Assembly: GCA_011364925.1 (NCBI GenBank)
Contig: RDOA01000005.1
Coordinates: 1-64,000 of the forward strand
Length of the DNA stretch: 64,000 nucleotides
Origin: Promethearchaeota archaeon
GTDB lineage: Archaea > Asgardarchaeota > Lokiarchaeia > Sigyniarchaeales > SOKP01
Direction of reading: 5' to 3'
The position numbers and the translations under genes were made by a program. Below, piece after piece: positions 43,604 to 53,666 of this stretch. The notes beneath the pieces were generated by a model. That model was not told the DNA's origin, ran no database searches, and was given only the letters and a program-made list of their open reading frames with translations. The number at the start of each line of letters is the position of its first letter. Within the stretch, counting starts at the first letter, position 1.

Positions 43604-45058
43604 CTATTCCTTCATTTCTTTGTAGATTTTCATAAATTCCTCAGGTTTCCATTGTTCTTTCATGTACTTTCCAATTCCAGAACTATCCCGAGGTCCTACT
43701 ACAACGTAGGCATCAGCTTCGTCTTCTAAAGCCCCACTCAACCGTGCGGCCATTCCAGGAATTATAAGAATGCGATGTTTCACCTTATCAAATACTCCGA
43801 ACTCTTTAACTGCTTCTGCGATGGCACCCGCACTAAACTGGCCACCAGCTACCGCTGATTCAATTCCAATACCTTCTGAATCCACAACAAGAAGATATGC
43901 GTTAACATTCGCGCCTTTAATATCTATTTCTACGGGAATTTTGGTTAAACGGTAATTTGATGTCACAAAAATCGGAGACATATCGTTTGGCTCTCCAATT
44001 TCGTATATGCCAGCATCAACCGATGGATAAATACGTGGATCGCTAAATATGCTCTGTCTTAGCGTCATAATAGCTAATAAAGCCCAGATTTCTTCTTTTG
44101 TCTTTCCGCTGTGAAGAACAAGAAGACTCGTATCAATTGATTCCATAATCGCTGCCATTATGATTTCTTGATATTGATGTTCCCAGAGTTCTTTACCATC
44201 GTTTGTATCCACTTGGCTCCAATAAGCTGCTGGAACTCCCATGACGGGAAAACCTGCATTTGTGTCTTCTTTATCAATCGCAGCAACTCTCAACTGCATT
44301 ATGTTATCGTAAGTCAAGGCTAAATTTCCTGGACCAAAAACAGTCATAGCATCCAATACGATATCCTTTACTCCAAGTTTCTGTAGGGAAGCACTTAAAG
44401 ACATCAACTCATCTAGATTGTTCGAAACTGCTACCAATGGTAAATTGTTCTGAATCGCAAATTTGCCAACTTGTTCCCAAGAGGCCTTTGTAGCTGCGTA
44501 AAGTAAAGGTCTCAGCTGCTTAATCCCTTCAGCACCAGCGAGTAAAATTTCTGGATTCATACACGCAAGCATTATTGGTAGAGGTGATACTTCACTAAGC
44601 CTTTTTGCAGCAAGTTTAAATTGTTCAGCGTCTCCTGAAACGCATCTTAACGCAATTCCGTTTACTCTTAAAACATCCCCCATTCTCTCTACAACTAAAT
44701 CCGACAAGTATTTAGCTGTTGTTTCTAGATCTGGATCATCGTCGGCAATTTCTATGAATATCGCAGTTTCATTATAATACGTAAGTTGGTGACGATTAAG
44801 AACTTCCTCACCACCAACTATACATTTTCGATCACCGACTCCAACTATTATCGCCTTTTGTGGAGGAGCAACAAGAGCGATTAGTTTATCGCGTTTAGTT
44901 GCTTGTTTAGGATCTTGCATCAGGTGAGTACAATCTTGAACTGTGACTTTCCGTTCAAGTAAATCTGTAGAAAATGCCATGCACGTGTCTCGCCCACAGT
45001 CTTGGCAATTACTTTTGTCTAAAAGAGCATAAATTTCTAATGGACTAGGTCTACCCAT
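43604..45058 (-). CDS. cdhE: Acetyl-CoA decarbonylase/synthase gamma subunit (corrinoid Fe-S protein large subunit)
   Basis: Carries the methyl group from methyl-tetrahydro(methano)pterin to the A cluster in the Wood-Ljungdahl pathway. 484 residues. N-terminal 4Fe-4S domain with C18-x2-C21-x4-C26 and C43 (NCQDCGRDTCMAFS, then QDC). Then a TIM barrel (KYLSDLVVERMGDVLRVNGI, LACMNPEILLAGAEG, LVAVSNNLDEL) and a C-terminal corrinoid-binding Rossmann-like domain with LLVVDSEGIGIESAVAGGQF, followed by ILIIPGMAARLSGALEDE. No CdhA, B, C or D neighbour is present, so the complex is split in this genome or encoded elsewhere. Right-hand gap 45059-45366 carries its promoter. Confidence 0.95.
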   Translation of the reverse strand: MGRPSPLEIYALLDKSNCQDCGRDTCMAFSTDLLERKVTVQDCTHLMQDPKQATKRDKLIALVAPPQKAIIVGVGDRKCIVGGEEVLNRHQLTYYNETAIFIEIADDDPDLETTAKYLSDLVVERMGDVLRVNGIALRCVSGDAEQFKLAAKRLSEVSPLPIMLACMNPEILLAGAEGIKQLRPLLYAATKASWEQVGKFAIQNNLPLVAVSNNLDELMSLSASLQKLGVKDIVLDAMTVFGPGNLALTYDNIMQLRVAAIDKEDTNAGFPVMGVPAAYWSQVDTNDGKELWEHQYQEIIMAAIMESIDTSLLVLHSGKTKEEIWALLAIMTLRQSIFSDPRIYPSVDAGIYEIGEPNDMSPIFVTSNYRLTKIPVEIDIKGANVNAYLLVVDSEGIGIESAVAGGQFSAGAIAEAVKEFGVFDKVKHRILIIPGMAARLSGALEDEADAYVVVGPRDSSGIGKYMKEQWKPEEFMKIYKEMKE

Positions 45059-45366
45059 TTTGATTTCTCCAAACTTCTAGTTTATCTCTTTTTAAAACAT
45101 TATTTTTTATTTTTTATAATAGTTAGAGTAGTCTGGATTAACATTAAAAAGTTTTTAAAAATAAGTTAAGAGTTGGAAAGGTATTTTTAGATTTTATGAA
45201 TAAATGAGAGAACTTATGAGAAGTTTGATTTTATAGAAAGAAAAAAAAAATTTGCGAAACAATACAATGTTGAGCTCAAATCTTCTCTAAGTCCTCTCTC
45301 TCAAGATAAGGGGAGATTGATGAGACAATAGTTACTTATTAAAAATGTATTTAAACTTCGAAGTTT
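45059..45366. other. Intergenic region upstream of cdhE
   Basis: 308 bp between cdhE (minus) and the NYN-domain gene (minus). AT-rich with poly-A tract at 45240-45250. A purine/pyrimidine patch (CTCTCTCTCAAGATAAGGGG, 45294-45313) is conspicuous but gives no convincing stem. No ORF seen. Confidence 0.4.
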
Positions 45367-45867
45367 TTAATATTTAATATCCTCCAATATGCCATCAATA
45401 AAGTGAACATTCCTTCTACCTGCTTCTTTTATTAATCTATGGGAGATCGAATTATAAAACCCCCAAATTTCGACTTCTTTTTCCATAGCTTTTAATTTTA
45501 TTATGGCATCTATAAAATCAGAATCCCCGCTGACTAAAATTGCTTTATCGAATGAATCTTCGCATGCAAGCTCAACAATATCTCGATATATAAATATGTC
45601 AATTCCCTTTTGAGATTTCTTACCATTAGGCGACTCTTTTATGTTTTTTGCTTGAATTACAAATCCTTGCGTTTCTAGATATTTAATAAATGCGTACTTT
45701 TTAGGTAATAGCTGCTCAGGAATACCCATATACACAAATGTGCCTAATAAGTAATTATCATTACGTAAAACTTCCCTGAATGCTACATAGTTAATTCTTA
45801 TTTTTAACCGGACTAAATTGTGAAATAGATTAGCGTGATCTATGAATATAATCGATCTTTTTAACAT
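45367..45867 (-). CDS. NYN/LabA-type PIN-fold nuclease
   Basis: 166 residues. Opening SIIFIDHANLFHNL carries the first acidic active-site residue (Asp10) with the Asn of the NYN signature. The next acidic residues are in KGIDIFIYRDIVEL and LVSGDSDFIDAI, the typical GDSDF. Likely an RNase acting in RNA turnover or toxin-like; no antitoxin gene is next to it. Start ATG 45867. Confidence 0.88.
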   Translation of the reverse strand: MLKRSIIFIDHANLFHNLVRLKIRINYVAFREVLRNDNYLLGTFVYMGIPEQLLPKKYAFIKYLETQGFVIQAKNIKESPNGKKSQKGIDIFIYRDIVELACEDSFDKAILVSGDSDFIDAIIKLKAMEKEVEIWGFYNSISHRLIKEAGRRNVHFIDGILEDIKY

Positions 45868-45998
45868 AATATTAAGTGAGATTATCTTATTATATCGAAT
45901 TGCATTATTGATAAGATATACTGTTATACCTTAAAACTCAGTAAAGAATAAGAGTTCTTATATAAAAACTCCAAACTTTTTAACTCCATTTAAAATAG

Positions 45999-47393
45999 TT
46001 AATAGTTTTGAACTTTCACTTTGGTTCTTAAAAAAGCCAATGGAATTAATGAGATAATTGCAAGAAAACCAACGGTTATAATCAGGATTTCCATTTGAAT
46101 GAAAGCTGATAAGTAAGTCCCTAAAGGTAAAAAAATTACACAACTCAACGCGTAGGATATTTTTAAGCACTGGAATTTGAAAGTTTTGTACTTCCCTTTA
46201 TTAGAAATAGCCATCATTAAAGACATGTAATTTAACATCATAACCCCGGCTATAACTTGAATAAATCCCTGAATTATCATTAAGCATAGAAAATTTGAAA
46301 ATGCCATCATGAAAGTCAAAACAATGTATAAACCAACTGTAAGGGAAATGATCCGTTTTTTATTAGATAATTTTAACTTCTCTACTACTTCTTCTTGATT
46401 AAATTCCCTAATGTTTAATTGATGACGGTTTTCTGATATGATTCTCTCAATTTTCTTGTTTTTTCGATTTGAAATTCGCTGTCCTACAATCCAACCGCCA
46501 ATGTTAAGCAAAATTAATCCAATATAAAATAATGAGTATATGTTAAAACCATCTTCGCCGAATCTAGTCAAAATCCATGAAGAAAAAGGAAATTGATACA
46601 ACTTATCGCTCCAAATTAGTAAGTAAGATAAAAAAAGGAGGATAAAATTTAATATGCTAGTTCCTCTTGAACTTTTAGCCACACTCTCCGACCTTTCTAA
46701 GCTTATCTCTATTTTTTTATCGCTTTCTTTTATCAGAAGAACCGAGAAAACAATTGGAAGAGAACACAAGAATCCAAGAAAGAAGAAAGTGTTCCATTGA
46801 TCTACATTAAAGATATTAGAAACAGTAAATAGAAAAACAACTGAAGGTATAAACGAACCGATGTTAGAAGAAATATTAATTGCTGCTAAATTACCATCCT
46901 TCACACTTTCATTAATAGAAAGGTCAATTATCAATTTTGAGACAATTACTTTGATAAACTCTTGAGCTAGAAGGTTTAAAGCTAAGAAAAGACCAAAAAG
47001 ACCGATATTGCTTCCGTTAAATACAGAACATAAGAAACTCACCAAGAATAAAGCGCTTGAAGCTATTAGGATAACTCTCTTATTCTTAGAGTATCTGTCG
47101 AATACGAAGCCTAAAAACGGACTTAAAAACATAACGAGGTAAATAAACACCTGAATAAAAGCTAACTGACCTCTATCAGTCAACAATATGTTAAGTAGAA
47201 AGGTAGGGATGTATACTACTAAATAAATCCTTATCACATTTATTGCAAAATAGAGCATAAAAAATCCAATATAGTTGATTCTTTTATCGTTTCTTTTATG
47301 AATACTTCTAAAAGGTTTAAAATTCCATTTATACTCAAGTTCTGCACTTTCAATTGATTTATTCATTGTTGTTCTAATTCTATTAATAACCAT
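45999..47393 (-). CDS. MFS-type membrane transporter
   Basis: 464 residues, about 12 hydrophobic helices after a cytosolic N-terminal tail of about 40 residues rich in Arg/Lys. An MFS-style loop occurs after helix 2/3: PFLGFVFDRYSKNKRVIL (like G-x3-D-x2-G-R-R/K). A charged central loop at about 250-330 (NIGGWIVGQRISNRKNKKIERI) splits two halves. Substrate unknown. Start ATG 47393 with GGAG 4 nt upstream. AT-rich 520-bp gap on its 5' side with a strong hairpin (47553-47595). Confidence 0.75.
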   Translation of the reverse strand: MVINRIRTTMNKSIESAELEYKWNFKPFRSIHKRNDKRINYIGFFMLYFAINVIRIYLVVYIPTFLLNILLTDRGQLAFIQVFIYLVMFLSPFLGFVFDRYSKNKRVILIASSALFLVSFLCSVFNGSNIGLFGLFLALNLLAQEFIKVIVSKLIIDLSINESVKDGNLAAINISSNIGSFIPSVVFLFTVSNIFNVDQWNTFFFLGFLCSLPIVFSVLLIKESDKKIEISLERSESVAKSSRGTSILNFILLFLSYLLIWSDKLYQFPFSSWILTRFGEDGFNIYSLFYIGLILLNIGGWIVGQRISNRKNKKIERIISENRHQLNIREFNQEEVVEKLKLSNKKRIISLTVGLYIVLTFMMAFSNFLCLMIIQGFIQVIAGVMMLNYMSLMMAISNKGKYKTFKFQCLKISYALSCVIFLPLGTYLSAFIQMEILIITVGFLAIISLIPLAFLRTKVKVQNY

Positions 47394-47913
47394 AATTCTC
47401 CATCAACATTGTGAGTTTAATTACTTAATTTAAATCGAACTTCAAGCTTATAAACTGCACAAAAAAGTGGATCTCAATATGTAATAAGTTAAATTAAGAC
47501 TAGATTGGAATGAAAACTCCTACTTTTCATACAAAAAAAGAGAAAAATATGGTTTTCCCGCTTTGAGTTATATGAAAACTCATAACGCGGGAAAAGCATT
47601 TAAGGACAAATTCCGCTATTCCCAGGCATTTACATAACCTCAACAAATTGTTAACTGGAGTAAACATAAATCAAATTAAATCGCTCTTAGAATTATTAGC
47701 GATTTTATAAAACTGTTCCATGTCAACTTTATTTTATGAACTTTATATATAAACATAAAGAAAATACAATGCGATATAATAGCAAATAATTGTAGTTTAA
47801 ATAGTTTAACAAAAAGGAAGCTATTTTTAAATTTGAAAATCAGCGACATGACAAAATATAAATAAATAGATACACCAAATAAATTTATAATCCTAAATTT
47901 CCAAAGATATTAG
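47394..47913. other. 520-bp intergenic region with a GC-rich inverted repeat
   Basis: Divergent spacer between the MFS gene and the 1204-residue orphan. It holds a GC-rich hairpin (47553-47595) in otherwise AT-rich DNA, and two small frames: ATG AAA ACT from 47512 (18 codons) and ATG AAA ACT from 47572 (21 codons), both starting MKT. No confident ORF. Could encode a small RNA. Confidence 0.45.
47553..47595. repeat. Inverted repeat / hairpin, 9-bp perfect outer stem
   Basis: TTTTCCCGC (47553-47561) pairs with GCGGGAAAA (47587-47595); inner GAGTT (47565-47569) pairs with AACTC (47577-47581) across a small internal bulge, closing a 7-nt loop. The GC-rich arms stand out against an AT-rich context. 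It may be an operator, a structured RNA or an archaeal attenuator; nothing similar is seen elsewhere in the window by eye. Confidence 0.6.
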
Positions 47914-50900
47914 ATGAGAAAGCTTAGTATTGATTTTTTACTTAGTACTCCAGTAGAAAAGTTAGTAGAAAACATAGATTCTTTCTTTAAAAAACTTCTT
48001 CAAGAACTTGAATCTTATCTTAATTTAGAACCAATCAATTATAAAATTGAGATATCCATTAAGCAAGAAGAAGTAGTTGAAAATAAATTCCAATCAGATG
48101 TTTTCTCTATTGGAGTAGATAGGTTTATTGAAAATAATGTGCTTAAATTGCATTTTTATATAAGTTTCCTTAAATTTTTTCCCATTCTTCTGCTGAGGGA
48201 GGCATATAAATGCTTTATTCCATTCGAAGCCTCTCGGATGAAAATTATTGAAATCTTTATCAATCAAAAAGTACTTATCGATCTCGAGACTTTAAACTCA
48301 ATAGAAAAATGGAACTCATTCATTCTAAATAAACTTGTTGATTATGAATTCATATCCCATGAATATAATCGCCTAGATAATTTTTTAAAACAGGAAAGCT
48401 CGGAAAAAGTTGACAGTCCATTTATTTATTTTTTTAAATATATAAGGAGAAACATCTCGATTATTAGTGAGGAGGATCCTAATTTCTACGATGCTTTTTT
48501 TAAAGAATATATGATGGTCTCATCAAAATCTTTATTTAATGATGAAATTGTTGAAACTATTAGAGTTCTTAATAAAATTTTCAACGAAGTTCAGTATTAC
48601 ACAGCGTTATTAGATTATCAACAATATTTTAGAGAATATAAAGATAAAGGATTCATTCAAACTGATTTAAGTTTAAATAAATTTACAGAAAATATGCAAT
48701 GGATAAAGCAATTTAGTACATTATCTCCAAGTTATAGAATAAATTGGCCTGCATTGAATATTTCTTCAATTAATTGTTATTTGAAATTCAATCCTATTCT
48801 AAATAAATCGAAAATAAATCAAATTTTCGAGGAACTCCCCTTCTTTGTTCTTCTTCGGGAATCTAGATACAGTTTTGCTTATGAAATGGATGGTTTTTTT
48901 GTCATTCCTAACCAATATGATACTGATTTAAAAAATTTCTTAAAAAGTCTCGAAGAAAATGGGTATGTCCTCAAAATTGAATTTACTCACTCAAAAAAAC
49001 ATGAAACCTTTGTTAATCTGAATTATTTTAGAGAATATCATAATAGAAAGACCATAGTTAATAAAGAACATAAAGTGTATGAAGATAAGTATGAATTGAG
49101 AAATTTTTTCGATTATGCAAACCAAGGACACAAATCAAAATTAACAATGCTCGATTGGTTAATTATTGATAGAATTCGATACTATTCGCAAACTGGATTT
49201 AATTTTGAAAGAAGAGCCGGTACTCTTAAACTTTTAAAGTCAGATCTTATGAATGAGGTCATTAGTCAAAGGAAATTTATTACTAACTTAAAATCTAATT
49301 TGCTTGTTATTCATTCCTCATCAGAACTTAGAAATAATTTTTTAGAATTTATTTCCAAAAATGAATCATTCGGATTTTTCTATATAAAAAAGGCTCTCTC
49401 TAAATATATCATTATATTTAATTTAATTAAGGAAATTCTTAGCAATAATTCTTCTATTCATAATGTTCAGGAGTTTTTTGAACATATCAAAAAACATGGT
49501 GTATCTTATTCAATTGAAAATAATCTAAGTTTTAATGACAAGCTGATTAAAAAGACAATTCTCACGCATTTCCTCCCATTATATTTTAAATCAAAGGAGG
49601 AATTTGATAAAGAAATAAAGAAATTTGGTTATTTTTTGAAAATCATTAATTCTTTCTATGATTTGAAGATCTTTAACTTACAATCCATTAGAATGATTGT
49701 CCAAAATGAATCTTTAATAAATACAATCTTTAAATCAAAAGAAAAAAAATTGAACAAGTCATATGAAAGTTATGAATTATCGGATATAACTTATCAATTG
49801 GTTGAAGAAAAGCTTGATAACTTTTTAAAAGATGTTCCCCCCGTTATTAAACCTGATTTAACTATTACAATCCCCTCAATAATGACCCCCTTTTTTGTTA
49901 TATTACTAAGAAATAATGTGGACACAGTTGAAAAACTAAAAAAAGTATCTTATATTGCTCAAAGAATGGAAATCATATCCAATGATCAATTGTATGTAGG
50001 TTTACTTATCCCTCACATAAATAGCGAGGAAAAACACACACTTATTTCAATACTCAGTAATCTTTTTGAAAATAATCTACTAAATGTTAAAAGATATATT
50101 TGGAGTGGTCATCAAAGAGCTTTCTCTAGAAAAGATTTTTATGATCTAGAACAAAAGGAGTTCTTTTATACTCATGACCTCTTTAGACAATATTTTTTGA
50201 ATGTCAAAGCGCTTCTTGGAGAAGTCCAAAAACCTATCTCAGAAGCAAAATCAATACACCATAATATTTTTTGGTCAAATAGAAATGATTTAAATTACCT
50301 CATTAAATTGATTGACAACCGCATAAGAATTGAAAATATCGATTTTAGATCAACTGAATTACGATTTCTTCTTGATTTTCATAATAATTTAGATAAAATA
50401 TTACAAAATCTTGATGAGTATAAAATTGCTCAACAACAATATTTTTTCAAAAATTATATTAACTCAATTGATTTCGTGCCTTCATTTCAGCATTTTGGCA
50501 TAAGTCAATATTTCTTATATTTTTATCCAACCCACATAAACCAAGTTGATTTTAAACTCTTATTAAATAACTCTTTTCAGTTAATTAGTTATCCCGCTCA
50601 GATTGATAACTCTAATTCCTTCTTATGTCAATATCTCTTTCCATATCGTAATCCTGGTGTATCCTCATACCTGAATTGGTTAACTAAATCAAAAAAAATC
50701 ATTAGAGAGTATTGTTTGTTTTTCATTAAGAAGATTTTTCAGATATTGCATTTCAATTACAATTTAAATCCAGATGGCTGGGATCTTGACCCTAATCGGT
50801 TTAAGATGTATTTTCAAAATATCTTGTTTAATCCAGAGTATAATGTCCAAATTCCCTATTTGAAGGAATTTAATATTGGGGATTTAAACAGTTCGAAATA

Positions 50901-51528
50901 TCTTGGACCCAATTCCCCTGAATTTAAAGCGTTATCCCAAATTTATAATTGGAAACCAATAGATATAAAATCTTACATCACCAGACGCTATTTTAAAATA
51001 ATTAGCAGTTTTGCTAGTTTATTAAAAAAAGGATTAATCTCTCCATATATATCTTTAAAGAATTTAGATATTGTGGATGAAATTACTATTATTTTACCGG
51101 CTGTTAAAAAGGAATTAAATGAAATAATTCAAAACATTTTCAGCTTTTTTAACATCGGGTTCGTTTACGAAATGGAAGGGGAATATTATATTCATGGATT
51201 TGAGGATGTTATAAAATTCGAGAATGGAATTATGATTAAATTATTTTTTCCCGACTGTCAAATTGATGAGTTTGAGAAACTTTTTGACTTATTATTTGAA
51301 TACATGGAAATTGATTATTACTTAATTTTACATGATTTAGTTGAAGGGAAGGCTTTACTTAAGAACACTTTTCAGAGTTTGAAATTCTTAGATACATATA
51401 ATCCATTAACCAATCTTATCTGGAACGATAAGGATAAGCGGTGGAGAAACCATAAACTTTTTGACGAAAATTTTAAGCCTGTTTATCCTGATTTGTTCTA
51501 TGGAAAAAATACATACAAATTAACCTAA
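47914..51528 (+). CDS. Very large orphan protein, 1204 aa
   Basis: Not recognised. 1204 residues, soluble, rich in Phe/Tyr/Asn/Lys/Leu, no signal peptide, no clear membrane helices and no catalytic signature. Mostly alpha-helical with aromatic clusters. Segments such as LPFFVLLRESRYSFAYEMDG (about 310), DLTITIPSIMTPFFVILLRN (about 648) and FFNIGFVYEMEGEYYIHGFED (about 1084) suggest small mixed alpha/beta units, perhaps repeated winged-helix-like folds. Starts with ATG 47914. Neighbour is the acyl-CoA synthetase alpha gene, 94 bp downstream. The C-terminus ends in an aromatic-rich tail (WNDKDKRWRNHKL). A second large orphan of similar composition is at 56688. Probably Asgard-specific. Confidence 0.7.
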   Translation: MRKLSIDFLLSTPVEKLVENIDSFFKKLLQELESYLNLEPINYKIEISIKQEEVVENKFQSDVFSIGVDRFIENNVLKLHFYISFLKFFPILLLREAYKCFIPFEASRMKIIEIFINQKVLIDLETLNSIEKWNSFILNKLVDYEFISHEYNRLDNFLKQESSEKVDSPFIYFFKYIRRNISIISEEDPNFYDAFFKEYMMVSSKSLFNDEIVETIRVLNKIFNEVQYYTALLDYQQYFREYKDKGFIQTDLSLNKFTENMQWIKQFSTLSPSYRINWPALNISSINCYLKFNPILNKSKINQIFEELPFFVLLRESRYSFAYEMDGFFVIPNQYDTDLKNFLKSLEENGYVLKIEFTHSKKHETFVNLNYFREYHNRKTIVNKEHKVYEDKYELRNFFDYANQGHKSKLTMLDWLIIDRIRYYSQTGFNFERRAGTLKLLKSDLMNEVISQRKFITNLKSNLLVIHSSSELRNNFLEFISKNESFGFFYIKKALSKYIIIFNLIKEILSNNSSIHNVQEFFEHIKKHGVSYSIENNLSFNDKLIKKTILTHFLPLYFKSKEEFDKEIKKFGYFLKIINSFYDLKIFNLQSIRMIVQNESLINTIFKSKEKKLNKSYESYELSDITYQLVEEKLDNFLKDVPPVIKPDLTITIPSIMTPFFVILLRNNVDTVEKLKKVSYIAQRMEIISNDQLYVGLLIPHINSEEKHTLISILSNLFENNLLNVKRYIWSGHQRAFSRKDFYDLEQKEFFYTHDLFRQYFLNVKALLGEVQKPISEAKSIHHNIFWSNRNDLNYLIKLIDNRIRIENIDFRSTELRFLLDFHNNLDKILQNLDEYKIAQQQYFFKNYINSIDFVPSFQHFGISQYFLYFYPTHINQVDFKLLLNNSFQLISYPAQIDNSNSFLCQYLFPYRNPGVSSYLNWLTKSKKIIREYCLFFIKKIFQILHFNYNLNPDGWDLDPNRFKMYFQNILFNPEYNVQIPYLKEFNIGDLNSSKYLGPNSPEFKALSQIYNWKPIDIKSYITRRYFKIISSFASLLKKGLISPYISLKNLDIVDEITIILPAVKKELNEIIQNIFSFFNIGFVYEMEGEYYIHGFEDVIKFENGIMIKLFFPDCQIDEFEKLFDLLFEYMEIDYYLILHDLVEGKALLKNTFQSLKFLDTYNPLTNLIWNDKDKRWRNHKLFDENFKPVYPDLFYGKNTYKLT

Positions 51529-51622
51529 TAAATGTAGTTCTAAAACCTAAGACAAAATTGTAAAGAAAATTGAAATCAAAATTTCAAAAATAATAAAATC
51601 ATTCTAATTTTATTCTTAATGA

Positions 51623-53077
51623 ATGGTGCCCAAAAATCTAAGTTTTGACGAGTTCGATACAATCTTCAATCCAAAGCACATAGCGTTTGTTGGTGCGAGT
51701 GAAAAATCTCCCTTTGGAGCCATGTTGTATTTATCAGCCTTCAAAACCTCAAAATGGGTTAACACTTTTTACCCCGTAAATCCAAAATACGATAAGGTAC
51801 TCGATTGGAAGTGTTATTCCTCAGTCCTCGATATCCCATATCCTGTAGACGCGGTATACATATCAGTAAAGACTCAAAATATTCCAACTGTGTTAAGAGA
51901 TTGCGTGAAAAAGAACATTCCTTGGGTTATTATTTTTTCTTCTGGATTTTCTGAAACAGGCGATTTGACAGGATTAGAGTTAGAAAGAGAATTAAAAAGT
52001 ATAATACAAAATTCTAATACGAGAATTATTGGTCCAAATTGCTTAGGACCATTTAACGCAGCCGATGGTATGGCTTTTTCATTCGCTGCTAAAATAAATA
52101 CTCCTGGACAAGTATCATTTATGTCCCAATCTGGTGGTCATATGAGCCAATTGTTAGATACGGGCTATAAGAGGGATATAAGATTTAGATATGGTATATC
52201 GTTTGGAAATCAAATTGATCTCAATTGTCGTGATTTTTTAAGACATTTTCATAACGATGGGAAGACAAAAATAATCGCTGCTTATCTAGAGTCGTTTGGT
52301 TCAACGACGGGGCGTGAATTCTTTTTAGAGTTAAAAACGACGACTCTTTCCAAGCCAGTTATTATTTGGAAGGGTGGATATACTGCCGATGGTGTCAAAG
52401 CTGCGTTTTCTCATACTGGAGCCATTGCAAGTGATTTACGGTTGTGGGAGTCTATGGCTAAACAGACGGGAGCGATGATTGTCAAAGATAATGAGGAATT
52501 TTGGAACACTATTAAATGTTTTGAGTTATTATTCCCAAATTACATTCTAAATGGAAGAAATGTAGGAATTGTAACTCCTGGAGGAGGATCGAGCGTAAAT
52601 ACTACAGATCTATTCAATTATCATAACTTAAAAATTCCCGAATTAACAAAGGATTCACAGGATAAAATCAGCGAGATTCTTCCTTATGAAAATGTGAATG
52701 TAAAGAATCCCGTGGATTTGGGTGCACTTGGATTTGTTGTCCCCGTATTTATTAGTTGTATAGAAATCACAGTAAATGATCCCAACATTGATGTTGTTGT
52801 TATTCCGTTATGGCCTCATCTTATTTATACTCATGTTTTTCAGCAGATGATAAATATTCAAAAATCAACAGATAAACCATTTATATTTTGTTTACCGAGT
52901 ATCGCAGACTCCTCAGAACTTGCTCAGCGTTTTTCATCAGTTAAAAAAATACTTCATGCAGAACGTTCACTTTATTTCTTTTCATTAAGAGACGCTGCGA
53001 AAAGTTTGTCTCGCTATTGTGATTATATTGAATTTTTAAGAGCACGCGGAGTTGAAATATCAGAAAAAGAGAAATGA
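51623..53077 (+). CDS. Acyl-CoA synthetase (ADP-forming), alpha-chain-like
   Basis: 484 residues with CoA-binding Rossmann domain (HIAFVGASEKSPFGAML), ligase domain IIGPNCLGPFNAADGMAFSF, MSQSGGHMSQLLDTG, and the phospho-His site AAFSHTGAIASD. This is the alpha half of the ADP-forming acetate/acyl-CoA synthetase (ACD). The ATP-grasp beta half is not adjacent. In archaea these enzymes conserve energy by converting acyl-CoA to acid plus ATP during amino-acid or peptide fermentation. Start ATG 51623. The C-terminal third (375-484) is a CoA-ligase-like domain, somewhat diverged. Confidence 0.88.
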   Translation: MVPKNLSFDEFDTIFNPKHIAFVGASEKSPFGAMLYLSAFKTSKWVNTFYPVNPKYDKVLDWKCYSSVLDIPYPVDAVYISVKTQNIPTVLRDCVKKNIPWVIIFSSGFSETGDLTGLELERELKSIIQNSNTRIIGPNCLGPFNAADGMAFSFAAKINTPGQVSFMSQSGGHMSQLLDTGYKRDIRFRYGISFGNQIDLNCRDFLRHFHNDGKTKIIAAYLESFGSTTGREFFLELKTTTLSKPVIIWKGGYTADGVKAAFSHTGAIASDLRLWESMAKQTGAMIVKDNEEFWNTIKCFELLFPNYILNGRNVGIVTPGGGSSVNTTDLFNYHNLKIPELTKDSQDKISEILPYENVNVKNPVDLGALGFVVPVFISCIEITVNDPNIDVVVIPLWPHLIYTHVFQQMINIQKSTDKPFIFCLPSIADSSELAQRFSSVKKILHAERSLYFFSLRDAAKSLSRYCDYIEFLRARGVEISEKEK

Positions 53078-53082
53078 TTTCT

Positions 53083-53364
53083 CTACATTTTCTTTATCAT
53101 TTCTTTTAAGTAGAGTTTCATAAAATATCGTTCAATAGTACAATAATCTAATTTCTGGTTATTCGTCAATTTTTTATTATTGGATAAGAAAAAATGAATG
53201 TTAATTATCTTACCATAAACTTTCGTGAGTTTATTATTAAAATCTAGATTCGTAAAGTTGCTAACAGTAAGTTTTTCAAAAATTGGCTCACTAGGTATGT
53301 CATAAATCACTGGTTTATCTAAAATATCCATAGGATAGTTAAACTCTGTTTTTCCCGAACTCAA
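53083..53364 (-). CDS. Hypothetical protein, 93 aa
   Basis: Open frame with TTG start (53364), beginning MSSGKTEFNYPMDILDKP, rich in Asn/Lys/Ile; ATG at codon 12 is an alternative. Composition is coding-like (FNNKLTKVYGKIINIHFFLS), ends in a basic helix (KLYLKEMIKKM). No family recognised, no Shine-Dalgarno. Convergent with the acyl-CoA synthetase gene, five bases after its stop. May be a small regulator; could be spurious given the AT-rich background. Confidence 0.4.
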   Translation of the reverse strand: MSSGKTEFNYPMDILDKPVIYDIPSEPIFEKLTVSNFTNLDFNNKLTKVYGKIINIHFFLSNNKKLTNNQKLDYCTIERYFMKLYLKEMIKKM

Positions 53365-53666
53365 TTCTTACACTTAGTTTCTATATTTATATCATTAAAC
53401 CCCTTTGTTCTTAGACCAGAAGCACTGATTCTAATTTTGTCGGTAATCTGCAATAAAGCCTACTAAATTGTCTATTATTAAGCGTACTTAGGGCTATAAT
53501 CTCAATTTTGCATATATTATTGTTTTTCTTATATTAAACGAAGAGTGAGCGCTATATTAAGGGGTTAATATCATTGAACTAAAATCTAAAATACAAGAGA
53601 AAGTAAATGTTAAAATAAATTCAATTGAATAATCAAAACTATGCTAAATTAATACGGAGATAAAAA
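53365..53666. other. Intergenic region with a possible 19-aa upstream ORF
   Basis: Contains GGGG at 53561-53564, then, 8 nt later, ATT 53573 opening a 19-codon frame (MELKSKIQEKVNVKINSIE if ATT is read as Met) that stops at TAA 53632, 34 nt before the TTG start at 53667. CGGAG (53655-53659) serves that gene. Otherwise AT-rich and empty. Confidence 0.35.

Noticed and set aside
45294-45313. Pyrimidine/purine patch as a hairpin terminator
   Set aside because: Arms pair poorly.
47512-47640. Two tiny MKT-starting frames in the 520-bp gap
   Set aside because: 18 and 21 codons, no Shine-Dalgarno evaluated as convincing, overlap the hairpin.
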